Shown: piece by piece, positions 32,772-40,821 of the stretch
Layout of the letters: each line of letters starts with the position of its first letter
Numbering within the stretch: position 1 is the stretch's first letter
DNA from: Lachnospiraceae bacterium UBA7199
GTDB lineage: Bacteria > Bacillota > Clostridia > Lachnospirales > Lachnospiraceae
DNA: 64,000 nt
Direction: 5' to 3'
NCBI GenBank assembly: GCA_002490775.1
Contig: DKUR01000043.1
Coordinates: forward strand, 1 to 64,000
Translations under genes and position numbers: made by a program
Notes under the pieces: model-generated
Seen by the model: the letters and a program-made list of their open reading frames with translations, nothing else
Told to the model about the DNA's origin: nothing
Database searches by the model: none

Positions 32772-34469
32772 ATGAAAAAAAAATTAATACCGGTTGTGAT
32801 TGCAATCGTCCTGATTATAGTGATTGCTGGGATAAGTGTTGGAAAAGTTTTTTTGGAAAAGTATTCTTATTCAAAAGAACGTGCTGATTTAGATGACTAT
32901 TTCCATATGTCAGGAGAAGCGGATGTGGCAATTGTGCTGCAGGATGAACTGATTGAAGAAAGAGCCAAATTATATGACGGAGTGTATTATCTGGATATTA
33001 GTACAGTTCATAAGTATTTTAACGATCGCTTTTATGAAGATAAGGGAGAAGGTCTTTTACTCTATACAGTTCCAGATGATATTATTCGTACAGTGATCGG
33101 CAGCAGTGAGATAACGGATAAAAACGGAACCAGAGATTTTTCCTGTGTTCCGGCCAGATATCAGGGAGAGACGCTTTACATTGCGATTGATTATGTGAAG
33201 CAGTATGCTAATTTTTCTTACGAAGGTTTTGGAGGGCCTGACCGCCTGCAGATTTACACACAGTGGGAAGAAAGACAGGTGGCGGAGGTGAAAAAGGATA
33301 CTGCAGTAAGAATTTTAGGAGGGGTAAAAAGCGAGATACTTAAAGAGATAGCTGCTGGGGAAAAAGTGATTATTTTAGAGCAGATGGAAACCTGGAGCAA
33401 GGTAAAGACCAGTGATGCAGTCATTGGATATGTGGAAAACAAGCGGCTTACTGAAAGCAAGGCAGAGCAGCCTATTCCGGTAACGGATTATACAGAGCCG
33501 GAATATACAAGCGTCACCAGAAATTACAAGATTAATTTAGGATGGCATGTGGTGGCAGGAATTGCCGGTAATGACACCTTAGATGCAATGACTGCTAATA
33601 CGAAAAACTTAAATGTTATTTCCCCTACATGGTTTAAGATAAGCAATAGTGAGGGAGATTTTACCAGCTTTGCAAGTCAGGATTATGTTAATAAAGCTCA
33701 TAATATGGGCATGGAAGTATGGGCATTAGTTGAAAATATTGAATACAAAGACAGCATAGATATGTATGCGCTTCTTTCTTCTACAACCACCAGAGCGAAA
33801 CTGATTGATGGTCTGATGAATCAAGTGCTTACCTATGGAATTGACGGGATCAATGTGGATCTTGAACAGATCAGTATGGACTGCGGAGAACATTACATTG
33901 AATTTATCAGAGAACTGTCAATTCCATGCAGGGCAAATGGCATTGTCCTTTCTGTGGACAATTATGTGCCTACCGGCTATACGGATCATTATGACCGGAA
34001 AGAGCAGGGAGTTGTGGCTGACTATGTGATTATTATGGGATATGACGAACATTATGCGGGAAGTCCTGAAGCAGGAAGTGTAGCATCCATTAATTTTGTG
34101 GAAGAGGGAATTGCAAAGACAGTGGATCAGGTTCCGGCAAACAAGGTAATAAATGCGATTCCTTTTTATACCAGAATATGGGAGACAAAAGACGGTCAGT
34201 TAAGCAGTCAGGCAGTGGGTATGGATGCTGCGGAGGAATATGTAGCGTTTCATAATATGCCGGTGGAGTGGAATGAAGAAACCTGTCAGAACTATGCAGA
34301 AAATACGGAAGGAGGCAGTTTGCTTCAGGTGTGGCTTGAGGACGAACGTTCCATAGAGGTGAAGCTGAATATTATGGAGAAATACCAGATCGGCGGTGTG
34401 GCAAGTTGGAGACTTGGTTTTGAAAAACCAGAGATCTGGGGTGTGATTGAGACATATCTTAACCGGTAA
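32772..34469 (+). CDS. Membrane-anchored GH18 hydrolase with SH3-like domain
   Basis: A 565-residue exported enzyme. Residues 5-27 form a membrane anchor or signal (LIPVVIAIVLIIVIAGISVG), then comes a copper-amine-oxidase-N-like region, an SH3b-like domain (about 172-230: GEKVIILEQMETWSKVKT) and a GH18 barrel from about 250. The catalytic motif DGINVDLE (about 357-364) keeps the final Glu. This architecture resembles spore-cortex or peptidoglycan glucosaminidases (YaaH/YdhD/SleL group) more than chitinases. It lies immediately before the interrupted cwlD. GGAGG precedes ATG 32772, and a terminator follows. Confidence 0.88.
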   Translation: MKKKLIPVVIAIVLIIVIAGISVGKVFLEKYSYSKERADLDDYFHMSGEADVAIVLQDELIEERAKLYDGVYYLDISTVHKYFNDRFYEDKGEGLLLYTVPDDIIRTVIGSSEITDKNGTRDFSCVPARYQGETLYIAIDYVKQYANFSYEGFGGPDRLQIYTQWEERQVAEVKKDTAVRILGGVKSEILKEIAAGEKVIILEQMETWSKVKTSDAVIGYVENKRLTESKAEQPIPVTDYTEPEYTSVTRNYKINLGWHVVAGIAGNDTLDAMTANTKNLNVISPTWFKISNSEGDFTSFASQDYVNKAHNMGMEVWALVENIEYKDSIDMYALLSSTTTRAKLIDGLMNQVLTYGIDGINVDLEQISMDCGEHYIEFIRELSIPCRANGIVLSVDNYVPTGYTDHYDRKEQGVVADYVIIMGYDEHYAGSPEAGSVASINFVEEGIAKTVDQVPANKVINAIPFYTRIWETKDGQLSSQAVGMDAAEEYVAFHNMPVEWNEETCQNYAENTEGGSLLQVWLEDERSIEVKLNIMEKYQIGGVASWRLGFEKPEIWGVIETYLNR

Positions 34470-34485
34470 ATATAGGAATTTAAGG

Positions 34486-34516
34486 AAGCTGTAGGTTATA
34501 CCTACAGCTTTTTTTT
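34486..34516 (+). terminator. Intrinsic terminator after the GH18 gene
   Basis: AAGCTGTAGGT pairs perfectly with ACCTACAGCTT around TAT, followed by a T run to 34516. Confidence 0.95.
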
Positions 34517-34554
34517 CATAAGTATTAACAAAGATTCAAGAAGCGGGGCAGTGT

Positions 34555-34779
34555 GTGACGGAGGCTCAAAATAGGATTTTAAAATTGGTAATGGTAGGGA
34601 TTCTGATGTTTTCCATGTTTGTTGTGGCTAGAGAAGGGGCTGTCTATGTAAATTCCCTGCAAGTGGAAAACAAAAAAAGGGTATGTGTAGTAATTGATGC
34701 AGGGCATGGAGACGGTAACTTGCGGAAAACATTTAGATGCGCAGTTCCCCGTCATGAGAGATGCAGTTTACTTGTGTAA
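34555..34779 (+). CDS. cwlD: cwlD, 5' part (interrupted N-acetylmuramoyl-L-alanine amidase)
   Basis: The first 52 codons encode a CwlD-type N-terminus: a membrane/signal helix (LVMVGILMFSMFVVAREGAV), then VCVVIDAGHG, the first zinc-ligand motif with His51. Homology stops exactly at CATGGAG (34705-34711), and the frame continues 22 meaningless codons into the inserted element to a stop at 34777. The rest of the gene resumes at 40794. CwlD helps make muramic-delta-lactam in spore cortex, which is needed for germination. The start is GTG 34555, with only a weak ribosome site. This fragment cannot be active alone because the Glu ligand, second His and catalytic Glu are in the other part. Confidence 0.9.
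   Translation: MTEAQNRILKLVMVGILMFSMFVVAREGAVYVNSLQVENKKRVCVVIDAGHGDGNLRKTFRCAVPRHERCSLLV
34705..34711 (+). other. Left attachment site core (attL)
   Basis: CATGGAG, identical to 40794-40800. It marks where cwlD homology ends and element sequence begins. Element-side TTGCGGAA at 34720-34727 is one arm of an inverted repeat whose partner (TTCCGCAA) is at 40773-40780. Confidence 0.85.
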
Positions 34780-35413
34780 AAAAACTTGTCTCATTAAGGT
34801 CCTGCAGCAGCATGTCTTTTTCCTTTGTACGGATTTCAATGCTCAGCTCCGTTTCATTGTTCTTGGTGGAGCGGGCTTTTTCTTTGTAATACCTGCAGTG
34901 GCTGCCAATTAAATCATAAAGAGAAGTATAATTGATGTTTTGATTTGCACCGCGCAAAACCAGCAGTTCCGGGGCCTTTGCGCTGGGAATTTTGTCGATT
35001 AAAAATAAAAGGAGCGTCATAATAAAGGATAAAACAAGAGCAAGCACATAAAGCCCTACCCCTGTGATAATGCCAGCACTAATTGCCCAAAATAAATAAA
35101 GCAGATCCAAAGGATTTTTTAAAGCATTGCGGAACCGGACAATGGATAAAGCGCCTACCATACCAAGGGAAACCAAGAGATTGGACTGCATGGCAATCAT
35201 AATGGCAGCTACGATGACGGGCATTCCTGCAATCGTAAGATTTAAATCCTTTGAATAAAAAGCTGTTTTGCTGGACAGCTTGTATACAAGGAAAATATAA
35301 ACACCCATCAGGCAGGCAATAAGCAAAATTAAAATAACTGTTTTTGCAGGCATGGTGGTTCCGCCTCCTAATGATTCATACACACTGTTTTTGATTACAT
35401 CTTTTACTGACAT
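34733..35413 (-). CDS. DUF4956 membrane protein
   Basis: A 226-residue protein with four transmembrane helices (about 25-45, 57-77, 95-120 and 120-140) and a C-terminal cytoplasmic domain rich in charged strands (ELSIEIRTKEKDMLLQDLNE). VGALSIVRFRNALKNPLDLLYLFWAISAG is within the usual DUF4956 core. Preceded by AGGAGG. DUF4956 proteins are typically encoded next to VTC-domain proteins, as here, and often with CotH kinases. The function is unknown. Its stop is 21 bases from the attL core. Confidence 0.88.
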   Translation of the reverse strand: MSVKDVIKNSVYESLGGGTTMPAKTVILILLIACLMGVYIFLVYKLSSKTAFYSKDLNLTIAGMPVIVAAIMIAMQSNLLVSLGMVGALSIVRFRNALKNPLDLLYLFWAISAGIITGVGLYVLALVLSFIMTLLLFLIDKIPSAKAPELLVLRGANQNINYTSLYDLIGSHCRYYKEKARSTKNNETELSIEIRTKEKDMLLQDLNETSFFTQVNCISHDGELRI

Positions 35414-35453
35414 ATTTTTTCCTCCTGAAAAGACTGAACAATTATCTTTTGGT

Positions 35454-36140
35454 CTATTGATATCTTTCCCTACAGAACCGGTACTTTGAAAAAGCTGTCT
35501 GCTGCAGGGAGTTTTGCTCTAAAAGCTGCAAAATGAATTCTGGAAGAAATTCATCATATTTTATTTCCAGAACTGTATCTTGTCCATACATTGGATCGTA
35601 GGATATTTTTTTTGAGCCAAAGGATGCAATCTGACTGCTGGCCCTTATATTACGGTCAAAGGTGATGCGCACGTTGCCAGAGGCATAAATATATGCTTTT
35701 CTTTCATAAGCAACTATTACCTTTGGACGGAGCGATTTTGTCTGTATGGCCAGATTAAACATAAAAGCAGGATCTTCCAAAGAAGAAGATGCTGGAATGC
35801 ATTGGCCGCATATTAATTGCTGCATCTCCTTTTCCGTAATGCAGCGGGTTTTTTTATAAATTCTGCTGCCCTGCTTTTCCTTGACTTCAAGGCTGATCCT
35901 GTCCAGAGAATCATTGTAGATGCGGATGCGGTATTTAAGACGGCTGTAGCTGCCTTCCCGGACAGCATTCAGACAACTGTCCGTAAGGTCATCAAAGTAC
36001 AGGCTGATCACCTGATAACCATTTATGCTGCTTTCATTACTGTCTGCCTGAAGTACGGCATCTATCCGCTGCTGTAGTTGATACATATCCAAAGCAGTGC
36101 AGCAGTATTTATCTTCTACCCGATACATTTTTGTGCTCAT
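35454..36140 (-). CDS. VTC-domain (polyphosphate polymerase-like) protein
   Basis: A 228-residue protein of the VTC/triphosphate-tunnel type. Basic and acidic tunnel strands are visible: YRVEDKYCC at the start, YSRLKYRIRIYNDS, RISLEVKEKQGSRIYKKTRC, KVIVAYERKAYIY, NVRITFDRNIRAS and VLEIKYDEFLPEF. Yeast Vtc4 makes polyphosphate from ATP using this fold. The start at 36140 is 7 bases after the CotH stop, and a longer in-frame reading overlapping cotH is unlikely. It forms an operon with cotH and DUF4956. Confidence 0.88.
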   Translation of the reverse strand: MSTKMYRVEDKYCCTALDMYQLQQRIDAVLQADSNESSINGYQVISLYFDDLTDSCLNAVREGSYSRLKYRIRIYNDSLDRISLEVKEKQGSRIYKKTRCITEKEMQQLICGQCIPASSSLEDPAFMFNLAIQTKSLRPKVIVAYERKAYIYASGNVRITFDRNIRASSQIASFGSKKISYDPMYGQDTVLEIKYDEFLPEFILQLLEQNSLQQTAFSKYRFCRERYQ

Positions 36141-36147
36141 ATTGTTT

Positions 36148-38526
36148 TTACTGATCCTTTTCAAATATTGCACAGAGAGAAATTTCTCCATGATCAAGAG
36201 AAACGTCCATCGAAGCATCTGTGCCAGAAATATCACCCTGCCAGGAGACAAAATGATATCCTTCGTTGGGATGGGCGGTCACGACAACAGGAAAATCGCT
36301 GTAATAATATCCTTCCCATGAACTGCATCCTTCCAGCAAAGCAGTATTTATAGTAAGAGTACCGCCGGCAGGCATGTTTGAGCTAATGCTGATACGGGTA
36401 AGCTCCCCTTGCAGGTGAAAGGTTTTTGCAAGGCTTTCCAGGGCAAAAGGAAGGCGCTCCTGAAAAAATGCGTCTATATTTGAAATTTCCTGGCGGAAAG
36501 TTTCAGAACTGTATAAGGGATCATAAAACCGCTGATGATCTTTGACCGTTTGGGTTTCGTAAAGGCTGCTCCACTTTGTCAGCATGGAATGCATTCTCTC
36601 GTAAGAAAAAGTGGTGTTTGCAATATCCATAAAGGAAATGCAGAACTGCTGGCGGAAAGATTCATTATCCAGCAGACTTAAGAGGGCAGGCTCCATCATC
36701 AGAGGATGCTCTGCCATCCAGTTTTCTCTCCCATCCCATGTGTTGCTGTCTGGATAAATGCATTCATCCAGATCATAGAGCATAAAACGCCATTTCCCAT
36801 CGCTATATGGGGTTCCTTCCTGGGTAGTACGCCATAAAGCAGTGTTGTAACCGAATGCAACATCCCGGTTATCTAAATATAAATTGATACAGCAGTAGTC
36901 AATCAAATTTTGAATATCTACTAATTCACAGGCAAGTGCATAGGTGTCGTCATAAGTAAGATCGCATTCTGTCACTACATCAAGCATGTATTTATAGGCT
37001 GTCATGGTTTCTTCCGGAGAAGTAATTGCATTGCCAGCCTTGATCATCATAATGTTTTCCGGATCAAGGCCATACCGGACTGCTGGATATTCCTCATTAT
37101 ACCGTTCACGGATATTATAAATTCCCCAGTATTCTCCATTTAAAAAGACCACACAAGGTTTGGAGGCTTGTATGCTGATTCCGCGCATTTCGGCGGCCTC
37201 CTCTAAGAAGGCATCCAGAAATTTTATATGCTCGGTATTTCCCCCGCCATTCCGCAGCTTAATGGTGGAATAGACATTGGCATGATCAAAAAAAGCATAA
37301 GGAATGATTTCCGAGTCATCATAAATATCTCTGGCAAAAACGTTTAAGGATTTCTGTGCCGCGCTCCGGGTGGAATTGCCGGAAATGCGGATGCCGGAAT
37401 TTTGGGTAAAAACGTGGGAATGAGTTTCATCAAAATAAGAAACAGAAGCTTCCCGCTCCCACTCTTTTCCTTCATTAAAGGCGTTGGAGGCCATATAGCG
37501 ATACTGGGTTTCGCCGTTTTCATCTATATAATGATCAACAATGGCGCCATCTATCCTTCCACCGCTTTCCAGATATGCTTCATATTTTGCACCATTTCCA
37601 TAGATACCGGTCTGGCTGTCAAATAAATCTTTGGGATCTGCAACCAGAGAAATAACTGCTATATTCTCATATTCGGGCTTTAAATGATATCCGACAAAAA
37701 AGGTTTCTGTTACAATTTCACTAATCTGATTAGTGGATGAATTATAACATGCCGCGCGTACGACAACTGCTTTGTCTACAGGAAAATCAGGCGTATAGTC
37801 TCTGGAAGGAGCTAAGTCCTTCCGGCTTGCATAGTTGTTTTCTTCCATAGAGATGTCAGCGATCCAGAGAGGTTTCTCATAGACGGAAGAATCAGCACAA
37901 GGCTCACTGCCATCTAAGGTGTAGTATATTTTTTCTCCTGCCGGAGAATACAAATGAAGGGAAAAGGCTTCCTCATAAAATCCGCTGGTGTGTTCAAAAA
38001 CAGGTTTATCTAAAGAGACAGTAGGAAGGAGAGATGCATCTTCGTTACTGCTGCCAAGGGTAGTACTCATAACGGACCATTTGGATTGCCCATCCTGTAT
38101 TCTGCCATAGCTGGTGTTATAAGAAAGAGAAGGAACGATTACCTGATCGAGATAAGTACCGTGAAGGGAATCTGTCAGAAAAATCTTTTCTCCATCTTTG
38201 GAAATGCGCAGCCCCGATTCTTTATCCAGCCAGATGAGAGCATAGCCTCCGGGGGGAATCTCGATACCTTCTAAAGAATATTTTTCCAACTCTTTTTCAT
38301 TGTCCGTAAGGAAACATCCATTTAGAGAAACCTTTTTGCCACTTCGGTTGTACAGTTCGATACAATCAGAATATTCTCCATTTTCATCGCATCCGGCGGA
38401 AAAATTGTTGCTGCATACTTCGTTGATTACGATCTCTGGTGTTTCGCTGCTGCTAATTAAGATAACAGCAGCCAGTGCAAGAATTACCAAAAGCGGAAGC
38501 ATTCTTTGCAAAAGTTCTTTTTTCAT
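36148..38526 (-). CDS. Exported CotH-kinase family protein
   Basis: A 792-residue exported protein. Domains in order: signal/anchor (LLPLLVILALAAVILISSS), lamin-tail-like domain (about 33-100, EIVINEVCSNNFSAG to GGYALIWLDK), a chitobiase C-terminal-like repeat (YYTLDGSEP), CotH kinase domain (about 350-690) and a C-terminal InlB-type repeat (GYHFVSWQGDISG). Kinase hallmarks include RNGGGNTEHIKFLDAF, GEYWGIYNIRERYN and MLYDLDECIYPDSN. CotH of Bacillus phosphorylates spore-coat proteins, so its presence in an element disrupting a spore gene is notable, though vegetative CotH homologues also exist. First gene of the minus-strand cassette; GAGGAAA ribosome site. Confidence 0.9.
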   Translation of the reverse strand: MKKELLQRMLPLLVILALAAVILISSSETPEIVINEVCSNNFSAGCDENGEYSDCIELYNRSGKKVSLNGCFLTDNEKELEKYSLEGIEIPPGGYALIWLDKESGLRISKDGEKIFLTDSLHGTYLDQVIVPSLSYNTSYGRIQDGQSKWSVMSTTLGSSNEDASLLPTVSLDKPVFEHTSGFYEEAFSLHLYSPAGEKIYYTLDGSEPCADSSVYEKPLWIADISMEENNYASRKDLAPSRDYTPDFPVDKAVVVRAACYNSSTNQISEIVTETFFVGYHLKPEYENIAVISLVADPKDLFDSQTGIYGNGAKYEAYLESGGRIDGAIVDHYIDENGETQYRYMASNAFNEGKEWEREASVSYFDETHSHVFTQNSGIRISGNSTRSAAQKSLNVFARDIYDDSEIIPYAFFDHANVYSTIKLRNGGGNTEHIKFLDAFLEEAAEMRGISIQASKPCVVFLNGEYWGIYNIRERYNEEYPAVRYGLDPENIMMIKAGNAITSPEETMTAYKYMLDVVTECDLTYDDTYALACELVDIQNLIDYCCINLYLDNRDVAFGYNTALWRTTQEGTPYSDGKWRFMLYDLDECIYPDSNTWDGRENWMAEHPLMMEPALLSLLDNESFRQQFCISFMDIANTTFSYERMHSMLTKWSSLYETQTVKDHQRFYDPLYSSETFRQEISNIDAFFQERLPFALESLAKTFHLQGELTRISISSNMPAGGTLTINTALLEGCSSWEGYYYSDFPVVVTAHPNEGYHFVSWQGDISGTDASMDVSLDHGEISLCAIFEKDQ

Positions 38527-38561
38527 GCTGATTTCCTCAGGTATTACTTATTTTATTAAAC

Positions 38562-38633
38562 GACATTTAGTGAATGTCAACTAGGTATTAATAATAGCAT
38601 ATAGTGGACTAAATGACAAGCAGTGAATGTCAA
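38562..38633. promoter_or_regulatory. Repeated AGTGAATGTCAA sites between cotH and the XRE gene
   Basis: AGTGAATGTCAA occurs at 38569-38580 and 38622-38633, 53 bases apart. Each is part of an inverted repeat (GACATT-N5-AATGTC at 38562-38578; TGACA-N9-TGTCA at 38614-38632). A related inverted word, TAGTGGACTAAATG, lies between. They are candidate operators for the XRE regulator controlling the divergent transcripts. Confidence 0.5.
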
Positions 38634-38749
38634 ATGAAATGGACTGTATAAGCGGCACAATTCATTTTATTTGATGAATAATTGCGCGGGACAAAGGGGA
38701 GGTGTATGCGAATCCGCGAGTTTTGAGGGGAGATATATGGAGGTCGACT

Positions 38750-38998
38750 ATGTACAAAAACAGAGCAAGCTCAGGAAGAAATAATATATCTGGAAGCAAT
38801 ATTGCCCATATCAGAAAAGAGCTGTGCCCTAAAGTATCCCAGAGACTTTTAGCTGATAAAATGCAGTTAGAGGGTATTGAACTGGACAAAAACGCAATTC
38901 AGCGCATTGAAAGCGGTGCCAGATTTATTACTGATATTGAGTTAAAAACCTTTGCTAAGGTACTTGAGGTAAGCTATGAAGAACTTCTAGAAGAGTAG
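38750..38998 (+). CDS. XRE-family regulator of the element
   Basis: An 82-residue helix-turn-helix protein (GSNIAHIRKELCPKVSQRLL; IELDKNAIQRIESGARFITD; LKTFAKVLEVSYEELL), similar to the small regulators found in integrative elements. ATG 38750 has GGAGG upstream (38739-38743); a GTG at 38702 would add 16 residues. It is divergent from cotH across the AGTGAATGTCAA sites and precedes the 46-residue ORF and recombinase, so it may control both arms. Confidence 0.82.
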   Translation: MYKNRASSGRNNISGSNIAHIRKELCPKVSQRLLADKMQLEGIELDKNAIQRIESGARFITDIELKTFAKVLEVSYEELLEE

Positions 38999-39073
38999 AA
39001 GGAAATTAAGACATACTGTACAAGCCTTTTTCGTATATTTTGTAAAGAGATAATTTTGCAGGAGAAATGCACT

Positions 39074-39214
39074 GTGTCAGATAGCAGAAAAGAACCGGTA
39101 TATTATACGGTAGAACGTGAATTTTTAGCAAAAGTTAGCACAGATGAGTTTATAAGGTGTATGATTCAAAGCCATATTCTGCAGGAATTAAAAGAGGAGG
39201 CAGAGGAAACCTGA
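39074..39214 (+). CDS. 46-residue protein preceding the recombinase
   Basis: A short ORF beginning GTG (VSDSRKEPVYYTVEREFLAK) and ending IQSHILQELKEEAEET. AGGAGA lies 9 bases upstream. It overlaps the predicted start of the recombinase, and its TGA stop is embedded in CTGA, where CTG could be the recombinase start. Small ORFs of this kind commonly precede recombinase genes in clostridial elements. A directionality or helper role is only a guess. Confidence 0.6.
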   Translation: MSDSRKEPVYYTVEREFLAKVSTDEFIRCMIQSHILQELKEEAEET

Positions 39215-40821
39215 AAGAGCAGATTGTTTTCCATACAGCGGAGTATGTCAGGCTCTCCAGAGAAGATGGCGATAAGGCAGAAAGCGACAGTATAAAAAAT
39301 CAGAAGAAACTGATTGAAAATTACATCAAGGGAAAATCAGATTTTTCTGTGTATGACATTTATATTGATGATGGTTTTTCCGGAACGAATTTTAACCGGC
39401 CTGCATTTTGCAGAATGCTGGAGGATGTCGAGAAGGGAAAAGTAAATTGTGTGATTGTTAAGGATTTGTCACGTTTTGGACGTGATTACATTGACGCGGG
39501 AAAATATCTGGAGCGGTATTTTCCGGACAGAAATGTCCGGTTTATTTCCGTTACGGACAATATAGACAGCTTTGAACAGCCCTATGACATGCTTCTGCCT
39601 ATCAAAAATATTTTTAATGAACAGTACGCAAGAGATATTTCCAGAAAAATACATGCATCTGTTTTAACCAAACAAAAGGCAGGTGAATTTATAGGAGCTT
39701 TTGCATCCTATGGCTATAGGAAATCTTTGCCGGATAAAAATAAACTGGTCATTGATCCTTATGCTGCCCAGATTGTAAGCAGAATATTTTCGTTGTATCT
39801 TAGGGGCTTGGGGAAAGACCGAATTGCTGCGGTCTTAAACGAAGAAGGGGTTTTGTGCCCCTCTGAATACAAAAAAGTAAATGGAGAAAATTACAAAAAT
39901 GCAAACCGCTTGGAAGGAACTTCTTATTGGACTTATTCAACGGTAAACCGTATTCTGCAAAACGAACTTTATATAGGAAACATGGTGCAGGGAAGAAAAG
40001 TACAAAAAATGCGGGGAAAGCCCAAAATAAAAGATAGAGAAAAGTGGATCATTGTACCTGGAACACATGAACCAATTATCGATAAAAACACTTGGGAAAA
40101 AACACAGGATCTGTTAAAACGCAGAACCCGCAATCCCAATTTAAAAACAAATATCACGGTCTTTGCAGGTTTTTTAAGATGTGGAGACTGCGGCAGGGCG
40201 CTGGTAAAAAAGACCGGAAAAAATCTTAGCTATTCTTGTGGAACTTATGTGCGCAGTGGACGACAATACTGTACCCCTCATAGGGTGTCTCATAATGTTT
40301 TGGAAAATATTCTGCTGGGTGATCTTAAGAAAATGCTTGAAAGGGTGGAGAACCGAAGAGAATTGGTTGACAGCTTGAAGCGTAAAAGCTGTTATAAGAG
40401 GCCGGATGAAGAGGAAAAGGTAAAGGTTATTTCTGAACTTGGCAGAGTCCGCAGGCTGAAAAAAGCTGTTTATGAGGATTATAAAGAAGAACTGATTTCC
40501 CAACAGGAATTTGCAGCATACAGGCAGGAATATATAAAGAAGGAAGTACTTTTGGAAAAGCAGCTAGCCTGTTTGGAAAAGGCAGTGGAAAAGAAGAATG
40601 TGGAAGACGCGCCTGAGGTTTTCTGGATCAGGCAGTTGGTTGAGATGGGTGAAATTAAATGTCTGGACCGGGATATTGTGACTGCCATGCTGCATGAGAT
40701 CAGGGTATATGAAAATCATAAAATTAAAGTTATTTATAACTTTTCGGATGATGCTTTCAAAGAAGAAAAGGATTCCGCAATTGACTGCCGCCACATGGAG
40801 GCACAGATCCCGGTAAAGTAG
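39157..40821 (+). CDS. Large serine recombinase
   Basis: A site-specific recombinase of the large serine (TnpX/TndX-like) class, 554 residues if GTG 39157 is used. The catalytic Ser is in EYVRLSREDGD (about residue 33). RFGRDYIDAGKYLE and YARDISRKIHAS complete the resolvase domain, followed by the Recombinase domain (GYRKSLPDKNKL; TYSTVNRILQNELYIGN), a zinc ribbon (FLRCGDCGRALV then SYSCGTYVRSGRQYC) and a coiled coil. Start uncertain: CTG 39211, 10 bases after AGGAGG and overlapping the upstream stop, would give about 536 residues. The last eight codons lie on the cwlD side of attR, so excision changes its C-terminus. Confidence 0.93.
   Translation: MYDSKPYSAGIKRGGRGNLKEQIVFHTAEYVRLSREDGDKAESDSIKNQKKLIENYIKGKSDFSVYDIYIDDGFSGTNFNRPAFCRMLEDVEKGKVNCVIVKDLSRFGRDYIDAGKYLERYFPDRNVRFISVTDNIDSFEQPYDMLLPIKNIFNEQYARDISRKIHASVLTKQKAGEFIGAFASYGYRKSLPDKNKLVIDPYAAQIVSRIFSLYLRGLGKDRIAAVLNEEGVLCPSEYKKVNGENYKNANRLEGTSYWTYSTVNRILQNELYIGNMVQGRKVQKMRGKPKIKDREKWIIVPGTHEPIIDKNTWEKTQDLLKRRTRNPNLKTNITVFAGFLRCGDCGRALVKKTGKNLSYSCGTYVRSGRQYCTPHRVSHNVLENILLGDLKKMLERVENRRELVDSLKRKSCYKRPDEEEKVKVISELGRVRRLKKAVYEDYKEELISQQEFAAYRQEYIKKEVLLEKQLACLEKAVEKKNVEDAPEVFWIRQLVEMGEIKCLDRDIVTAMLHEIRVYENHKIKVIYNFSDDAFKEEKDSAIDCRHMEAQIPVK
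40794..40800 (+). other. Right attachment site core (attR)
   Basis: CATGGAG, identical to 34705-34711. To its right, cwlD coding sense resumes as GC-ACA-GAT-CCC-GGT; to its left is recombinase sequence with the arm TTCCGCAA at 40773-40780. Confidence 0.85.

Larger units (their letters stand above)
34712..40800 (+). mobile_element. 6,089-base serine-recombinase element inserted in cwlD
   Basis: The segment lies between two copies of CATGGAG. It contains, left to right, DUF4956, VTC-domain and CotH genes (minus strand), then an XRE regulator, a 46-residue ORF and a large serine recombinase (plus strand). Removing one core copy plus the insert rejoins cwlD in frame to 237 codons, the length I recall for CwlD of B. 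subtilis. No conjugation, phage structural or replication gene is present, so it is not an obviously self-transmissible element. The layout, with the recombinase at one edge reading out through the junction, matches sporulation-gene intervening elements such as skin. Confidence 0.9.

Noticed and set aside
34712..40800. Conjugative transposon or prophage
   Set aside because: No relaxase, type IV secretion, capsid, terminase or replication gene is present; only recombinase, small regulators and envelope-type cargo.
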